Source: Dehalococcoidia bacterium
Lineage (GTDB): Bacteria > Chloroflexota > Dehalococcoidia > DSTF01 > JACRBR01
Assembly: GCA_040902535.1 (NCBI GenBank)
Contig: JBBDXD010000010.1
Span: 1 to 64,000, forward strand
Length of the DNA stretch: 64,000 bases
Direction of reading: 5' to 3'
Shown: positions 33,798-42,249 of the stretch, piece by piece
Layout of the letters: each line of letters starts with the position of its first letter
Numbering within the stretch: the first letter of the stretch is position 1
Translations under genes and position numbers: made by a program
Notes under the pieces: model-generated
Told to the model about the DNA's origin: nothing
What the model saw: the letters and a program-made list of their open reading frames with translations, nothing else
Database searches by the model: none

Positions 33798-34730
33798 ATG
33801 ACCACAGCCCTCCTCATCCGCAACCCGATCGCGCGGCGTCGCTTGTCCGAAGCGCATCTCGCTGCGATTCGCGTTATCGCCGAGAAAGCCGGATGGACGA
33901 TTGACGTCGTCGCGACGGACTGCGCAGGAGCGGCGACCCGGATCGCGCGCGAGGCGGCCGCCGCCGGCGTCGACGTCGTCGTCGTGCACGGTGGCGACGG
34001 CACGCTCAACGAAGCGATCAACGGTCTGGCCGGCAGCAGCACGGCGGTCGCGGTGCTGCGCGGCGGCACGGCGAACATCTGGGCGAAGGAAACGCACGGC
34101 GCGAAGGATCCCGTGCGCTCCATGCGCGCCATCGTCACCGGCGTGCGCCGTCGCGTCGACCTCGGCCGCGCGGGCGACCGCTACTTCCTGCTGATGTGCG
34201 GCGTCGGACTCGACGCCCGCATCGTCGAAGCAGTCGGGCCGCGCATGAAACGATGGCTCGGCGCGGCCGCGTACGTCGTCGCCGGCGTCGTGCAGGCGTT
34301 GCGCACGCGAGCGTGGCCCGCAGACGTCACGATCGACGGCGATGCGTCCGAACGAGCGCTGTATTTCATGCTGGTGAGCAACACGCGGCTTTACGGCGGC
34401 GTCACGCAGATCTCGTATCGCGCCGTCGCCGATGACGCCGAACTCGACGTCGCACTGATGCGCCGCGGCGGCGTAATGAACCTGGTCCGCGACGGCGCGC
34501 GTATGGTCTTCAAACGCCACGACCGGTCGCCGAACGTCCGCTTCGGCCGCGCGCGCGCGATCGAGATTGCGACGCCGGGCATCCCCGTGCAGGTCGATGG
34601 CGAGGCGGCCGGTGAAACGCCGATCCGCATCGAGGTGGCGCCGCTCGCCTTGCATGTGATCGTGCCGTCGGACCTGCGCTCGCCGTTGTTCGGACGGGCG
34701 CCAGAGGCGAGCCCGGTCGCAGGGAGCTAA
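33798..34730 (+). CDS. Diacylglycerol/sphingosine kinase-like lipid kinase
   Basis: 310 residues of the DAGK_cat (YegS/DgkB) family. VVVHGGDGTLNEAINGL (about 65-81) is the GGDGT nucleotide-binding motif. Start TALLIRNPIARRR and TANIWAKETH, LRGGTAN, are typical, and the C-terminal beta-sandwich ends with VDGEAAGETPIRIEVAP. It probably phosphorylates diacylglycerol or a related lipid on the inner membrane face. No strong Shine-Dalgarno site is seen before the ATG at 33798. Confidence 0.9.
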   Translation: MTTALLIRNPIARRRLSEAHLAAIRVIAEKAGWTIDVVATDCAGAATRIAREAAAAGVDVVVVHGGDGTLNEAINGLAGSSTAVAVLRGGTANIWAKETHGAKDPVRSMRAIVTGVRRRVDLGRAGDRYFLLMCGVGLDARIVEAVGPRMKRWLGAAAYVVAGVVQALRTRAWPADVTIDGDASERALYFMLVSNTRLYGGVTQISYRAVADDAELDVALMRRGGVMNLVRDGARMVFKRHDRSPNVRFGRARAIEIATPGIPVQVDGEAAGETPIRIEVAPLALHVIVPSDLRSPLFGRAPEASPVAGS

Positions 34731-34820
34731 CGCCACTCAGCGACGGGCCGGGCGAAAAGACGTTCGCCGGCGCCCGAGTCCGTTCGGCGCGCCGGCAATG
34801 CGGGGAGCGTTCTTCTGTGC

Positions 34821-34952
34821 TTAGATCTGCGGCTGCGGCTGCGGCTCGTACGGCGCATCGACGTCGAACGAGTTCTCGTCCTTGCTGCGCAGCATCTTCA
34901 TGGCGCCGAACACCGCGGCGGCGATCCCCGCGAGAAATACGAACTTCTTCAT
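34821..34952 (-). CDS. Small single-helix membrane protein, 43 residues
   Basis: ATG at 34952 with AGGAGGCAC at 5-13 bp upstream. The peptide starts MKKFVFLAGIAAAVFGAMKM (one hydrophobic helix), then RSKDENSFDVDAPYEPQPQP and ends QI. Strong ribosome site, a plausible membrane helix and a hydrophilic tail argue for a real gene. The layout recalls the actinobacterial DLW-39 small proteins but the C-terminal DLW is absent. It is convergent with the kinase gene. Confidence 0.7.
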   Translation of the reverse strand: MKKFVFLAGIAAAVFGAMKMLRSKDENSFDVDAPYEPQPQPQI

Positions 34953-35128
34953 GCCGTGCCTCCTGTCAATTCGATGGCTCTCCCCACTGTATGGGCGCCA
35001 CCAGTTCCATCCTACAGGGCAATCCCTGATTGGGGCGTGAAGGAACCGTTAAACCTCTTACCGCAATGCTCGCGGAGAGGCGCTGAAGGCAGAGCGCCAG
35101 CCTGCTAGCCCACCCCGCCGCCCGGGCG

Positions 35129-35134
35129 TACCAT
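35129..35134 (+). promoter_or_regulatory. TANNNT box (TACCAT) for leaderless transcript
   Basis: TACCAT ends 7 bp before the ATG at 35142, the same geometry as at hpf. No Shine-Dalgarno sequence is present. Confidence 0.45.
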
Positions 35135-35141
35135 CGATGCC

Positions 35142-36443
35142 ATGGCGGACGTGGTGACGCTGCCCGAGCGCAAGGTGCCGGTGATCGCCGAGTGCGACGT
35201 GCTGGTCGTCGGTGGCGGCGCGGCCGGCATGTCGGCGGCGATCGCGGCGGCGCGGCAGGGCGCGGATACCGTGCTCGTCGAACGCTACGGCTACATGGGC
35301 GGGCTCGCTTCCGGCGGACTGATCGTGCTGCTGCTGACGCTCGACGACGGCGACGGCAAGCAGGTGATCGCCGGGCAGTGCCAGGAATTGGTCGAGCGGC
35401 TGGAGGCGCGCGGAGGCTGCTATTACCCGCCGCAGACCGAATGGGGCAACTACGACGAGGCGCTCGTCGAGCAGTACCGGCGGCGCGGCCTCGTGTGGGG
35501 CGCCGGGCCGCATCGCGTGCGCTATTCCGTCGCCTACGACCCGGAGGAGTACAAGCACGTCGCCAACACGTGGGTCGCGGAGGCCGGCGTGCGGCTCATG
35601 TATCACCGCTGGGCGAGCGACGTGGTGTACGAAGTCGATCGTCCGCACGGACGGCCGGCAGGCCACATCTCGCACGTCGTCTTCACGTCGAAGGCGGGAG
35701 CGCAGGCGATACGCGCGCGCTACGTCATCGACGCGACCGGCGACGGCGACGTGTTCGCGATGGCCGGCGAGGCGTTCGACCTGGAGAAGGTGCACCCGTG
35801 GCTCTGGTTCCGCATGGCCGGCGTCCGCGAGGCCGATGCGGCGCAATCCGCGCGCGGCGGCTTCTTCTTTCAGACCGTCATGCCGGGACAGGCGCTGATG
35901 CCGTGGGGCGCCGCCGAACGCATCGATCGGCGCATCGACGCCACTGACCCAGACGACCTGACGTTCGCCGAGGTCGAGTGCAGGCGCATGGTGATGGACG
36001 AAGTAGAGCGCCTGCGCGCGCAGGTGCCCGGCTTCGAACAGGCGTACTTGACCGACGTCGCGCTGACGCTCGGCATCACGGAGTCGCGGCGCCTCGAAGG
36101 CGCCTACACGCTCGCGCGCGACGACATGGGCACGGTGTTCGACGACACGGTCGCCACGACGGGCCACTGGACCAAGTACGGCGCGATCTATCACATTCCG
36201 TATCGCAGCCTGCTGCCGAAGCGCTCCTCGAACCTGCTGGTCGTCGGGCGGTGCATCAGCGTCGACCATCGCGTGCATCACGCGACGAAGGAGATCCCGC
36301 CGGCGTTCGCAACGGGCGAGGCGGCGGGCATCGCCGCGGTGCAAGCGCTGCGCGCCACCTCTGCGGTGCAAGACGTCGACGTCGGAACGCTACAGCGGGC
36401 GCTGCGAGACGCAGGCGCGATCCTCCCCGCTACGTCACCTTGA
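35142..36443 (+). CDS. FAD-dependent oxidoreductase (FAD_oxidored family)
   Basis: 433 residues. The FAD-binding motif is DVLVVGGGAAGMSAAIAAARQ (about 18-37), followed by VERYGYMGGLASGGLIVL, which is characteristic of FAD_oxidored proteins related to fumarate-reductase flavoproteins. The second FAD contact YVIDATGDGDVFAMAG and the C-terminal LLVVGRCISVDHRVH, then ATGEAAGIAAV, are complete. Substrate unknown. The transcript appears leaderless. Confidence 0.85.
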   Translation: MADVVTLPERKVPVIAECDVLVVGGGAAGMSAAIAAARQGADTVLVERYGYMGGLASGGLIVLLLTLDDGDGKQVIAGQCQELVERLEARGGCYYPPQTEWGNYDEALVEQYRRRGLVWGAGPHRVRYSVAYDPEEYKHVANTWVAEAGVRLMYHRWASDVVYEVDRPHGRPAGHISHVVFTSKAGAQAIRARYVIDATGDGDVFAMAGEAFDLEKVHPWLWFRMAGVREADAAQSARGGFFFQTVMPGQALMPWGAAERIDRRIDATDPDDLTFAEVECRRMVMDEVERLRAQVPGFEQAYLTDVALTLGITESRRLEGAYTLARDDMGTVFDDTVATTGHWTKYGAIYHIPYRSLLPKRSSNLLVVGRCISVDHRVHHATKEIPPAFATGEAAGIAAVQALRATSAVQDVDVGTLQRALRDAGAILPATSP

Positions 36444-36879
36444 GCGCCGCCGCACCGCTCACTTAACCGGCCGAGCACTCTTGATTCACAACGCCCGCCG
36501 CATAACGTCAACCGAACGCACGTCGCATTAACCGGCAGCACAGCCGTGATCCGCACCGCGCGTCGCATAACGTCATCCTGAGCGAATGCGAAGGATCTCC
36601 TGGCGCGACAATCAGAAATTCCGCCGACAGCCACCGCCCGCGCACCCGGACAACCCCTCGCGGAGACGTTCTCCGCATAACGTCATCCTGAGCGAATGCG
36701 AAGGACCCCCTGGCGCGACAATCGTCACTCCGCCGACTGTCGGTTGTTCGCGCGCACCGGCCCCGCGCGGAGACGCTCTCCGCATAACGTCATCCTGAGC
36801 GAATGCGAAGGATCTCCTGGCGCGACAATCGTCACTCCAAGGCGGAAGAGCGTTCGCGCGCAACGGCGACCGCCGTCAG
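36444..36879. repeat. Repeat-rich intergenic region: three GTCATCCTGAGCGAATGCGA units
   Basis: No gene in this 436 bp. A near-identical unit occurs at about 36563-36611, 36673-36721 and 36780-36828 (spacing 110 and 107 bp): CATAACGTCATCCTGAGCGA followed by ATGCGAAGGA and CTGGCGCGACAATC. A decayed fragment is at about 36490. Minus-strand frames through the units translate as the familiar artefact SFAFAQDD and are not genes. Related units are scattered in many bacterial genomes as non-coding repeats. Confidence 0.85.
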
Positions 36880-37530
36880 TCACAACACCGGCGACGTCAT
36901 CATCTCCTTCGACTGCGCGTACGCCCGCTCGGCGCGTTCCTTCACGCCGAGCATCATCTTGCGCTCCATGATGAAGTGCGCCGGCTCAAAGATGCCGCGC
37001 CAGTACAGGAAGTTCAGCGGGTCGAGCTTCAGGTCGGGCATCGTGTACGTGCCGCGCGAACGCACGATCAGCCGCGACGTCTGCGAATCGACCGGTTCGA
37101 TGTGGAACGACCAGTCATCGCCGAGCACGATCGAACGCCCCGGCACCACCTCTACGACCTTCAACGGCGGCGCCTTCGGGTGCAGCCATACTTCGTCGCC
37201 GACGGCGATGTTCTGCCACTCCGGCACGATGCGGTCGGCGTTGTGCATGTCGCAACCGACGGCGTTCTCGAGCCACGCGTAACTGTAGAAGCCGGCGCGC
37301 CGCTGGCCCATCTGGACCAGCCACGGCCACACCTGCTCCGCCGGCGCCTCGATGGTGATCGCGCGCGTGGCGTCGAGCAGCGGTTCCGGGACGTTCTCGT
37401 CGCCGGGGAGCCTGCGCTCGACCTCGTCGTCGGTGGCGCCCCAGCGCAGGTGCCACGGGCGCACGAAGCGGGCATAACCGGCGACCGCGGAGCCGGCTGC
37501 CGCGAGCAGGAGGAGTTTCTTCTTCATCAT
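36880..37530 (-). CDS. SRPBCC (START/Bet v1-like) family protein
   Basis: 216 residues. The start [22 protein letters not shown] is a membrane helix or signal-like anchor. A polyketide cyclase/SRPBCC fold follows: [18 protein letters not shown] is the common first segment, then [21 protein letters not shown]. This fold binds small hydrophobic ligands; function is not known. GGAGACAA precedes the first of two ATGs (37530, 37527). Divergent from the LPSTG protein gene. Confidence 0.8.
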   Translation of the reverse strand: MMKKKLLLLAAAGSAVAGYARFVRPWHLRWGATDDEVERRLPGDENVPEPLLDATRAITIEAPAEQVWPWLVQMGQRRAGFYSYAWLENAVGCDMHNADRIVPEWQNIAVGDEVWLHPKAPPLKVVEVVPGRSIVLGDDWSFHIEPVDSQTSRLIVRSRGTYTMPDLKLDPLNFLYWRGIFEPAHFIMERKMMLGVKERAERAYAQSKEMMTSPVL

Positions 37531-37653
37531 TTGTCTCCTTCGTTCCATGATAGGCCGCGCGCGACGGTCCGGCGAAGGGGTCCGCGGCCTTCGTCAGTGT
37601 GACAAACGGCGGGTCGAGGTTAACCCGCCGTGGCACTCACGCGTTACTCCGCT

Positions 37654-38268
37654 ATGGCGCTTCGCTTCATCGCCGGGCTTGCATTGACATGCGTGATGCT
37701 GATCGCTGGTCCGACTGTAGCTTCGGCGCAAGAGCCGTCGCCGACCAGCGGCGCGCCCCAGACGCCCGCCCCCGGCGCTCCGTCGCCGCCTACCGAACTG
37801 GCGATCGCTTTCGGCGAGTCCATCTCGTGGAGCGACAACTCCGCCGACGAGGCTGGATTTCGCCTTCGATATCGACTCTCCGGCGAAGGTGGAGCATCGG
37901 TAGAGTTCGTGTACGAAGTCCCGGCGGATACCACGACGTTCATGCTGCCGCCCGGCGCCCCGCGCATCTGCGACGACGGGTATTACGCGCTGATGCTGTC
38001 CATCGTGGCGTTCAACGAACGGGGCGAATCGGCGTTCTCCGACACGGGGCGTACCGTCGTCATCGCCGAGTGCGCGCCACCGGCCCCGAGCGCAACGGCG
38101 CCCGCGCCTGAAACAACGCCTGCCCTGCAGACGACGCTGCCATCGACGGGGCTCCGCGCCGCGACAAGCTCGTGGCGTTCGACGTATCTCCAGGCGATGA
38201 TCGCATCGTTCGTCGCGGCGGCGCTGGTGCTGGGGCTGGCGCTGCGAGCGGGTAGCAGGCGGCGGTGA
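37654..38268 (+). CDS. Secreted fibronectin III-like protein with LPSTG sorting motif
   Basis: 204 residues from ATG 37654. Signal peptide about 1-26 (ending ASAQ), a Pro/Ser-rich linker, then a single FN3-like domain (about 47-145; ISWSDNSADEAGFRLRYRL and IVAFNERGESAFSD are typical strands). Near the end TTLPSTG is followed by 17 polar residues, a hydrophobic helix (AMIASFVAAALVLGLAL) and RAGSRRR. This resembles a sortase cell-wall signal with a longer than normal spacer. An alternative GTG at 37630 adds 8 residues. Confidence 0.7.
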   Translation: MALRFIAGLALTCVMLIAGPTVASAQEPSPTSGAPQTPAPGAPSPPTELAIAFGESISWSDNSADEAGFRLRYRLSGEGGASVEFVYEVPADTTTFMLPPGAPRICDDGYYALMLSIVAFNERGESAFSDTGRTVVIAECAPPAPSATAPAPETTPALQTTLPSTGLRAATSSWRSTYLQAMIASFVAAALVLGLALRAGSRRR

Positions 38269-38277
38269 GCCGCCAGA

Positions 38278-39135
38278 TCACGCGATGATCGACGCCATGG
38301 TCAAAGCGACCGCGCCAAGAGTCACATCGCCGTCGATGGTGGCGCGTTCTCGCGCGGCTTCCGGGGTGATGCCCTTCGTAAACAGCCGCCACGCCGTCTC
38401 CTGATCCAGCATCACCTTCGACGCTGCAGCCGCATCGATGCCCGCGACGAGCGCCCACGCGCCGTCGTGACGGAGCAGCGACCACGCGCCGCCCGCCTCG
38501 CCTTCTACGATCAGCCGGACGTGCGTACCGTCGGCCGCGACGACGTCTCGATAGGTGAACGGCAGCGCCCGCACGAACGTGTCGAGCACAGGCCCGAACA
38601 TCGAGCGGTTCTTCAACCCCGGCCGGCCGACGGCGTCGCGGATCTGCTGCTGGTGCAGCCATCGCTCCGTGTACTCGCGTGCGACGTCGAGCCTAACGGG
38701 CGCCGGCTCGGGCCCCGCCCACGACACCGGGTCGCCGATCGCATCGAGGTCGCGCGCGCGCATCGTCGCGACGAAGCGCTCGCCGCTGAACCGCAGCAGC
38801 TCGCGGATCAGGCGCGGGCTGACGCGACGCATCGCGTCCACCCAGGCTTCGTTCTGGCGGTTGATGTAGTCGAGCAGCGCCTCCCACGACGGCGCGTCGA
38901 ACCAGCTAACGCGATAGCCGTCCCGCCCGCGCGCGATGTTGCCGAAGTCATCGGCGAGTATGTGCGCGGCGATGTCTTTCACCGACCAGCCGGCGCAGAC
39001 GGTCGGCGCGTCCCACTCATCGGGCGCTAGCGACTCGAGCAGCGCGATCAGCGCGTCGCGTTCGGGCGCGAACAGGTCGATCGTGTGCACGGGTGGGAGT
39101 GGGTGCATGGGGTGGGTTATAGCATGGAGCGGCAT
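38278..39135 (-). CDS. Maleylpyruvate isomerase-like mycothiol-dependent/DinB family protein
   Basis: 285 residues. The first 160 residues fit the MDMPI_N DinB-like helical bundle: LLESLAPDEWDAPTVCAGWS is the classic start with the WxxPT and CxGW motifs, followed by VKDIAAHILADD with the metal-binding His. The C-terminal part is a small alpha/beta region (LIVEGEAGGAWSLLRHDG, SCP2-like). Thiol-dependent isomerase or transferase function is inferred. The ATG at 39135 overlaps the TAA of the upstream lipoprotein (TAATG); an internal ATG at 39108 is an alternative. Confidence 0.78.
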   Translation of the reverse strand: MPLHAITHPMHPLPPVHTIDLFAPERDALIALLESLAPDEWDAPTVCAGWSVKDIAAHILADDFGNIARGRDGYRVSWFDAPSWEALLDYINRQNEAWVDAMRRVSPRLIRELLRFSGERFVATMRARDLDAIGDPVSWAGPEPAPVRLDVAREYTERWLHQQQIRDAVGRPGLKNRSMFGPVLDTFVRALPFTYRDVVAADGTHVRLIVEGEAGGAWSLLRHDGAWALVAGIDAAAASKVMLDQETAWRLFTKGITPEAARERATIDGDVTLGAVALTMASIIA

Positions 39136-40487
39136 TAGTTGAGCTGTGCCTGCACCGCCTCAAGCTTGCGGCGAGCGGTTTCAATGAGCGGCGTGAGTTC
39201 GTCGATCTGCGTCTGCGAGAGAGGTACTGATCCCGTTATCGGAGCTGGACGATACGTGCTTGCCTGGACGTCCTCAATGGCGATCGAGACAATGGCCGCA
39301 TCCATCGCGAACGCAACGGCAACATAGTTCCCCTGGCTCTGGTACTGCTCACCCTGCTTGTAGCGTATGACTCCCACGTCCGGTCCAAACGGCTCGCCCG
39401 GCACCGGCAGATAGCGCGTGAGAATCACCGTGCCGTCGCTCAACGAGTGGCGACACTCGAGTTCTTGCGACGCTGCTTGAACCAAGCGAGACAAAACCTC
39501 CTCCGACTCGCCCCGCGGAAACACGTCGATCGAATGACTAACGCCTCCGAAGCGTTTCTCCAGATGGATTCCAATCGACGCGAGCGCCTTCGGGGAATGG
39601 CAGCCGCTCTCCTCCGCGACCACGCCGCAAGGTTCCAATGGATCTGACACGTATCCCGGCGCAACATCGTCGATGGTAAGCAGCGCCGCAGACACCCGCT
39701 GGACGAACTCGGAAGTCTCGCTCGCAGGTCCGAGCCGGCATGCATCTTGAGTAAGGACCGCAGCATCGCTGGGGTAGGGACCTATCGACGCGGATTCCTT
39801 CAGGACCTTGTTTGTGAGCGCCCCGAGGTCGAGCGAGGTGTTCGCTAACGCGGAAAACGCCAGAATCGTGTCGCCAGTGCGGATGAAGATGCGACGCGCC
39901 GACCACTCGCTGTCCTCGCCAGTTCGGTGCGTGAACGCTAGCATCCCCTCCCCCTTGGTCGCGTCGAAGGCCACCTCACTGTATTGGCCACGCTGATCAT
40001 GTTGAGCCATACACAGGCGTCGAGCGGCCTCCAGCGCACGGGCCGCGTAACCCGGCTTGAAGCCGTATACCGCCTGCTCGAGAAAGTCGAAGTCGGCCAG
40101 CGGCGCATCGCCGTCCTCGGTGAAACCGACCGCCACGGAGGCAATGAGCGCAGGCGTTGAAACCAGGCCACAAGCGGGAAGCTGACCGAACCGATCGAGG
40201 GAAGACGAGTTCTGGCGCTCCCAGCCCTCGGGAAGATCGGCAATGGTCAGCAGTGCACGGCGGGCGCGGCATGTCGCCTCGTCATCGTTTGCCCTGGGAT
40301 CGAAGCGCTCAAACGCGTGATCGGTGATCCTCGTCGCGTCTAAAGCTCGCATGGCCTCACGAGTCGTGTCATTCGTGCACTCATCATCAGCGCGTACCTG
40401 ACCATCACCATCGCCGTCGCAGCCGGTCGCGAGCGCGACGAGCGTGAGCGTACAGAGCACGAATGCGTACCGAAGAAGCGCCACCAT
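39135..40487 (-). CDS. Lipoprotein with two related domains, unknown function
   Basis: 450 residues. Signal peptide with lipobox LATGC (Cys23), an acidic linker and two homologous halves. ALLTIADLPEGWERQ (about 78-92) matches ALLTIDDVAPGYVSD later on, and each half has a SELPACG/LEPCG cysteine and a long amphipathic region. The halves recall the extracellular PknH-like sensor fold, a weak inference. ATG at 40487, downstream gene overlaps by 1 nt. No catalytic motif is seen. Confidence 0.65.
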   Translation of the reverse strand: MVALLRYAFVLCTLTLVALATGCDGDGDGQVRADDECTNDTTREAMRALDATRITDHAFERFDPRANDDEATCRARRALLTIADLPEGWERQNSSSLDRFGQLPACGLVSTPALIASVAVGFTEDGDAPLADFDFLEQAVYGFKPGYAARALEAARRLCMAQHDQRGQYSEVAFDATKGEGMLAFTHRTGEDSEWSARRIFIRTGDTILAFSALANTSLDLGALTNKVLKESASIGPYPSDAAVLTQDACRLGPASETSEFVQRVSAALLTIDDVAPGYVSDPLEPCGVVAEESGCHSPKALASIGIHLEKRFGGVSHSIDVFPRGESEEVLSRLVQAASQELECRHSLSDGTVILTRYLPVPGEPFGPDVGVIRYKQGEQYQSQGNYVAVAFAMDAAIVSIAIEDVQASTYRPAPITGSVPLSQTQIDELTPLIETARRKLEAVQAQLN

Positions 40488-40573
40488 CTCGACGCGATCC
40501 TATCACGACGGCAAACGCCTCAGACGCAAACAGGTTCCAGGTTCTGGGTTCCCCGCCCGGGATGTCCCGCCGC

Positions 40574-41698
40574 TTAGGCCCGAACCTCGATCGGCACGTA
40601 CCGCAGGTGCCGCGGGCCGGTGTACTCGAGCAGCGGCCGGATCAGCACGTTGTCCTCGAACTGCTCCAGCACGTGCGCCACCCAGCCCGGCATGCGGCCG
40701 ACGGCGAACATCGGGATGAACTGCTCGTCGGGGATGCCGAGGAGCGAGTAGACGGCGCCGGCGTAGAAGTCGACGTTCGGGTAGATCCCCTTCGACCGGT
40801 ACGGCTCCATGGCCTTCTCGATCTCCTGCAGGATCTGGAACCACTTGTCGTTGCCCTTCTTGTGCCCCAGGTCGCGCGCGACGCCGCGCAACTCGTGCGC
40901 GCGCGGGTCGTTTGTCTTGTAGACGCGGTGCCCGAAGCCCATGACCTTCTCGCCCGCCTCGATCTTCTCCTTCACGTAGTCGATCGCGCGGTCGGGGTCG
41001 CCGATCTCCTCGACGGTCTTCTGCACCGCTTCGGCCGCGCCGCCGTGGAACGGGCCCTTGAGCGTCGCGATGGCGGCGACGATCGCCGAGCCGATGTCGG
41101 CGCCAGTGCCGGCCGCGACGCGCGCCGCAAACGTCGATGCGTTCGAGCTGTGCTCGGCGTGCAGCACGAGATCGAGGTCGATGATCTTCGCGTCTTCGGG
41201 CGCGGGCTCCTGCCCGAACATCATGTACAGGAAGTTCGCGGCGTGGCTGAGGTCTTCGCGCGGCGCGACGGGGTCGAGGCCGTTGCGCAGCCGGTGCATC
41301 GTCGCGACGATCGTCGCGACCTGCGAGATCAGCCGCTTGCCGACGGGCAGCGCCACATCGACGCGCGCGTCGTGGCTCGACTCGTCGAGCGCAACGACGG
41401 CCGAGACCGCGGTCCGCAGGATGTCCATCGGGTGCGCCGCCTTCACGTCGTCGATGATGCGCACGACGGACTCGGGGATCGTGCGCGCGGCGCGCAGGTC
41501 GCGGTCGAAGGCCTGCAGTTGTTCCCGCGTCGGCAGAACGCCGTAGAGCAGCAGGTAGCTCGTCTCCTCGAACGTGGCGCGGGTCGCCAGATCGTGAATG
41601 TTGTAGCCGCGATAGACGAGTTTGCCCTCGTCGCCGTCGATGAACGCGATGCGCGTCTCGTCGAGTACGACGCCCTTGAGGCCGGATCCCATGGTCAT
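40574..41698 (-). CDS. gltA: Citrate synthase / 2-methylcitrate synthase
   Basis: 374 residues, the short type-II citrate synthase. The catalytic triad is present: first His in VLHAEHSSNAST, second His in GFGHRVYKTND and Asp in NVDFYAGAVY; GPFHGGAAEAV is another hallmark. It condenses acyl-CoA with oxaloacetate; methylcitrate synthase activity is possible, as the types cannot be told apart here. The start at 41698 (MTMGSG) has AAGGAG upstream at 11 bp. An ATG at 41758 would add 20 residues without family similarity. Confidence 0.93.
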   Translation of the reverse strand: MTMGSGLKGVVLDETRIAFIDGDEGKLVYRGYNIHDLATRATFEETSYLLLYGVLPTREQLQAFDRDLRAARTIPESVVRIIDDVKAAHPMDILRTAVSAVVALDESSHDARVDVALPVGKRLISQVATIVATMHRLRNGLDPVAPREDLSHAANFLYMMFGQEPAPEDAKIIDLDLVLHAEHSSNASTFAARVAAGTGADIGSAIVAAIATLKGPFHGGAAEAVQKTVEEIGDPDRAIDYVKEKIEAGEKVMGFGHRVYKTNDPRAHELRGVARDLGHKKGNDKWFQILQEIEKAMEPYRSKGIYPNVDFYAGAVYSLLGIPDEQFIPMFAVGRMPGWVAHVLEQFEDNVLIRPLLEYTGPRHLRYVPIEVRA

Positions 41699-41758
41699 GG
41701 CAGGGTGTGCTCCTTCGCTCAGCGCAGGCGTCCCCCGTGGCGGAGCGCCCTCAGTCAT

Positions 41759-41986
41759 ATTCGGCGGTCCAATCCGCGTAATAGAGCACCTTTATGGTAG
41801 CAGTCGTCGGGATCCTGCGGCTCTCGGCGTGGCTTCGCCGGGCACTGGAGGCTGGAAGCCGGAGAGTGGAGCCTCGTCGCTGCACCCCGCATAGATGCTC
41901 GACGCTCGAAGCTGTGCCGAACGCCACCGCCGACGGTTACCGCAGTCTAGCCTCCAGCCTCCAGCCTCCAGTGCTCGAACGCGAGC
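41759..41986. repeat. Non-coding region with CTGGAGG/CCTCCAG heptads
   Basis: Three tandem CCTCCAG heptads (41951-41971) and an inverted CTGGAGG at 41845-41851 followed by CTGGAAG. No gene is evident. The 7-bp period matches the repeat at the left edge of the window, although the word differs. Confidence 0.6.
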
Positions 41987-42016
41987 TTGTCTCTCTAACC
42001 GCCTCGCTGTTACTAT
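41987..42016 (+). promoter_or_regulatory. Promoter of the speD leader
   Basis: -35 TTGTCT (41987-41992), 18-bp spacer, -10 TACTAT (42011-42016). Transcription would start near 42023, 227 nt before speD. Confidence 0.5.
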
Positions 42017-42155
42017 GATTGTCGCGTGTCCGATGGGATCGCGAAGACAACACGTAGGCTACAGCGCTCGATAGCGAGACGACCAAGGGCCTGGCTGGCA
42101 GCTTTCGCCGTGGTGCGGGAGTGCCGGGGGCCTTTTGCGTTGCACGGAGGACATC

Positions 42156-42188
42156 ATGGACGCAGACAAACCGCGAGAGTTTACCTAG
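42156..42188 (+). CDS. Candidate speD leader peptide, 10 residues
   Basis: ATG at 42156 with GGAGGACATC directly upstream, codons for MDADKPREFT and a TAG at 42186-42188. The stop lies 3 bp before the 8-bp hairpin at 42192-42210. Translation of the peptide could thus affect hairpin formation. Small upstream ORFs control S-adenosylmethionine decarboxylase in eukaryotes; a bacterial parallel is an inference. Confidence 0.4.
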   Translation: MDADKPREFT

Positions 42189-42191
42189 CGT

Positions 42192-42210
42192 CCCGGACGG
42201 ATCGTCCGGG
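42192..42210 (+). promoter_or_regulatory. Perfect hairpin CCCGGACG-GAT-CGTCCGGG in the speD leader
   Basis: An 8-bp perfect stem with a 3-nt loop, 39 bp upstream of the speD ATG. No U-run follows, so it is not an intrinsic terminator; it could be a translational switch or a pause site. Confidence 0.6.
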
Positions 42211-42249
42211 CATTCTGTCCGCCTTAGCGGATGAGAAGGGATTGGAAGA

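Larger units (their letters stand above)
42023..42249 (+). promoter_or_regulatory. Long structured speD leader
   Basis: The leader holds, in order: a terminator-like fold (arms near 42085-42100 and 42122-42136, ending GGCCTTTT); a ribosome site GGAGGAC; a 10-codon ORF; a perfect 8-bp hairpin; and a short CCGC/GCGG stem just before the GAAGGG site of speD. Such a layout suggests attenuation or translational control by polyamine or SAM levels. It matches no riboswitch class I know. Function is inference. Confidence 0.5.

Noticed and set aside
36278-36863. Minus-strand frames containing SFAFAQDD
   Set aside because: They translate the intergenic repeat units, lack ribosome sites, and the peptide is a common repeat artefact.
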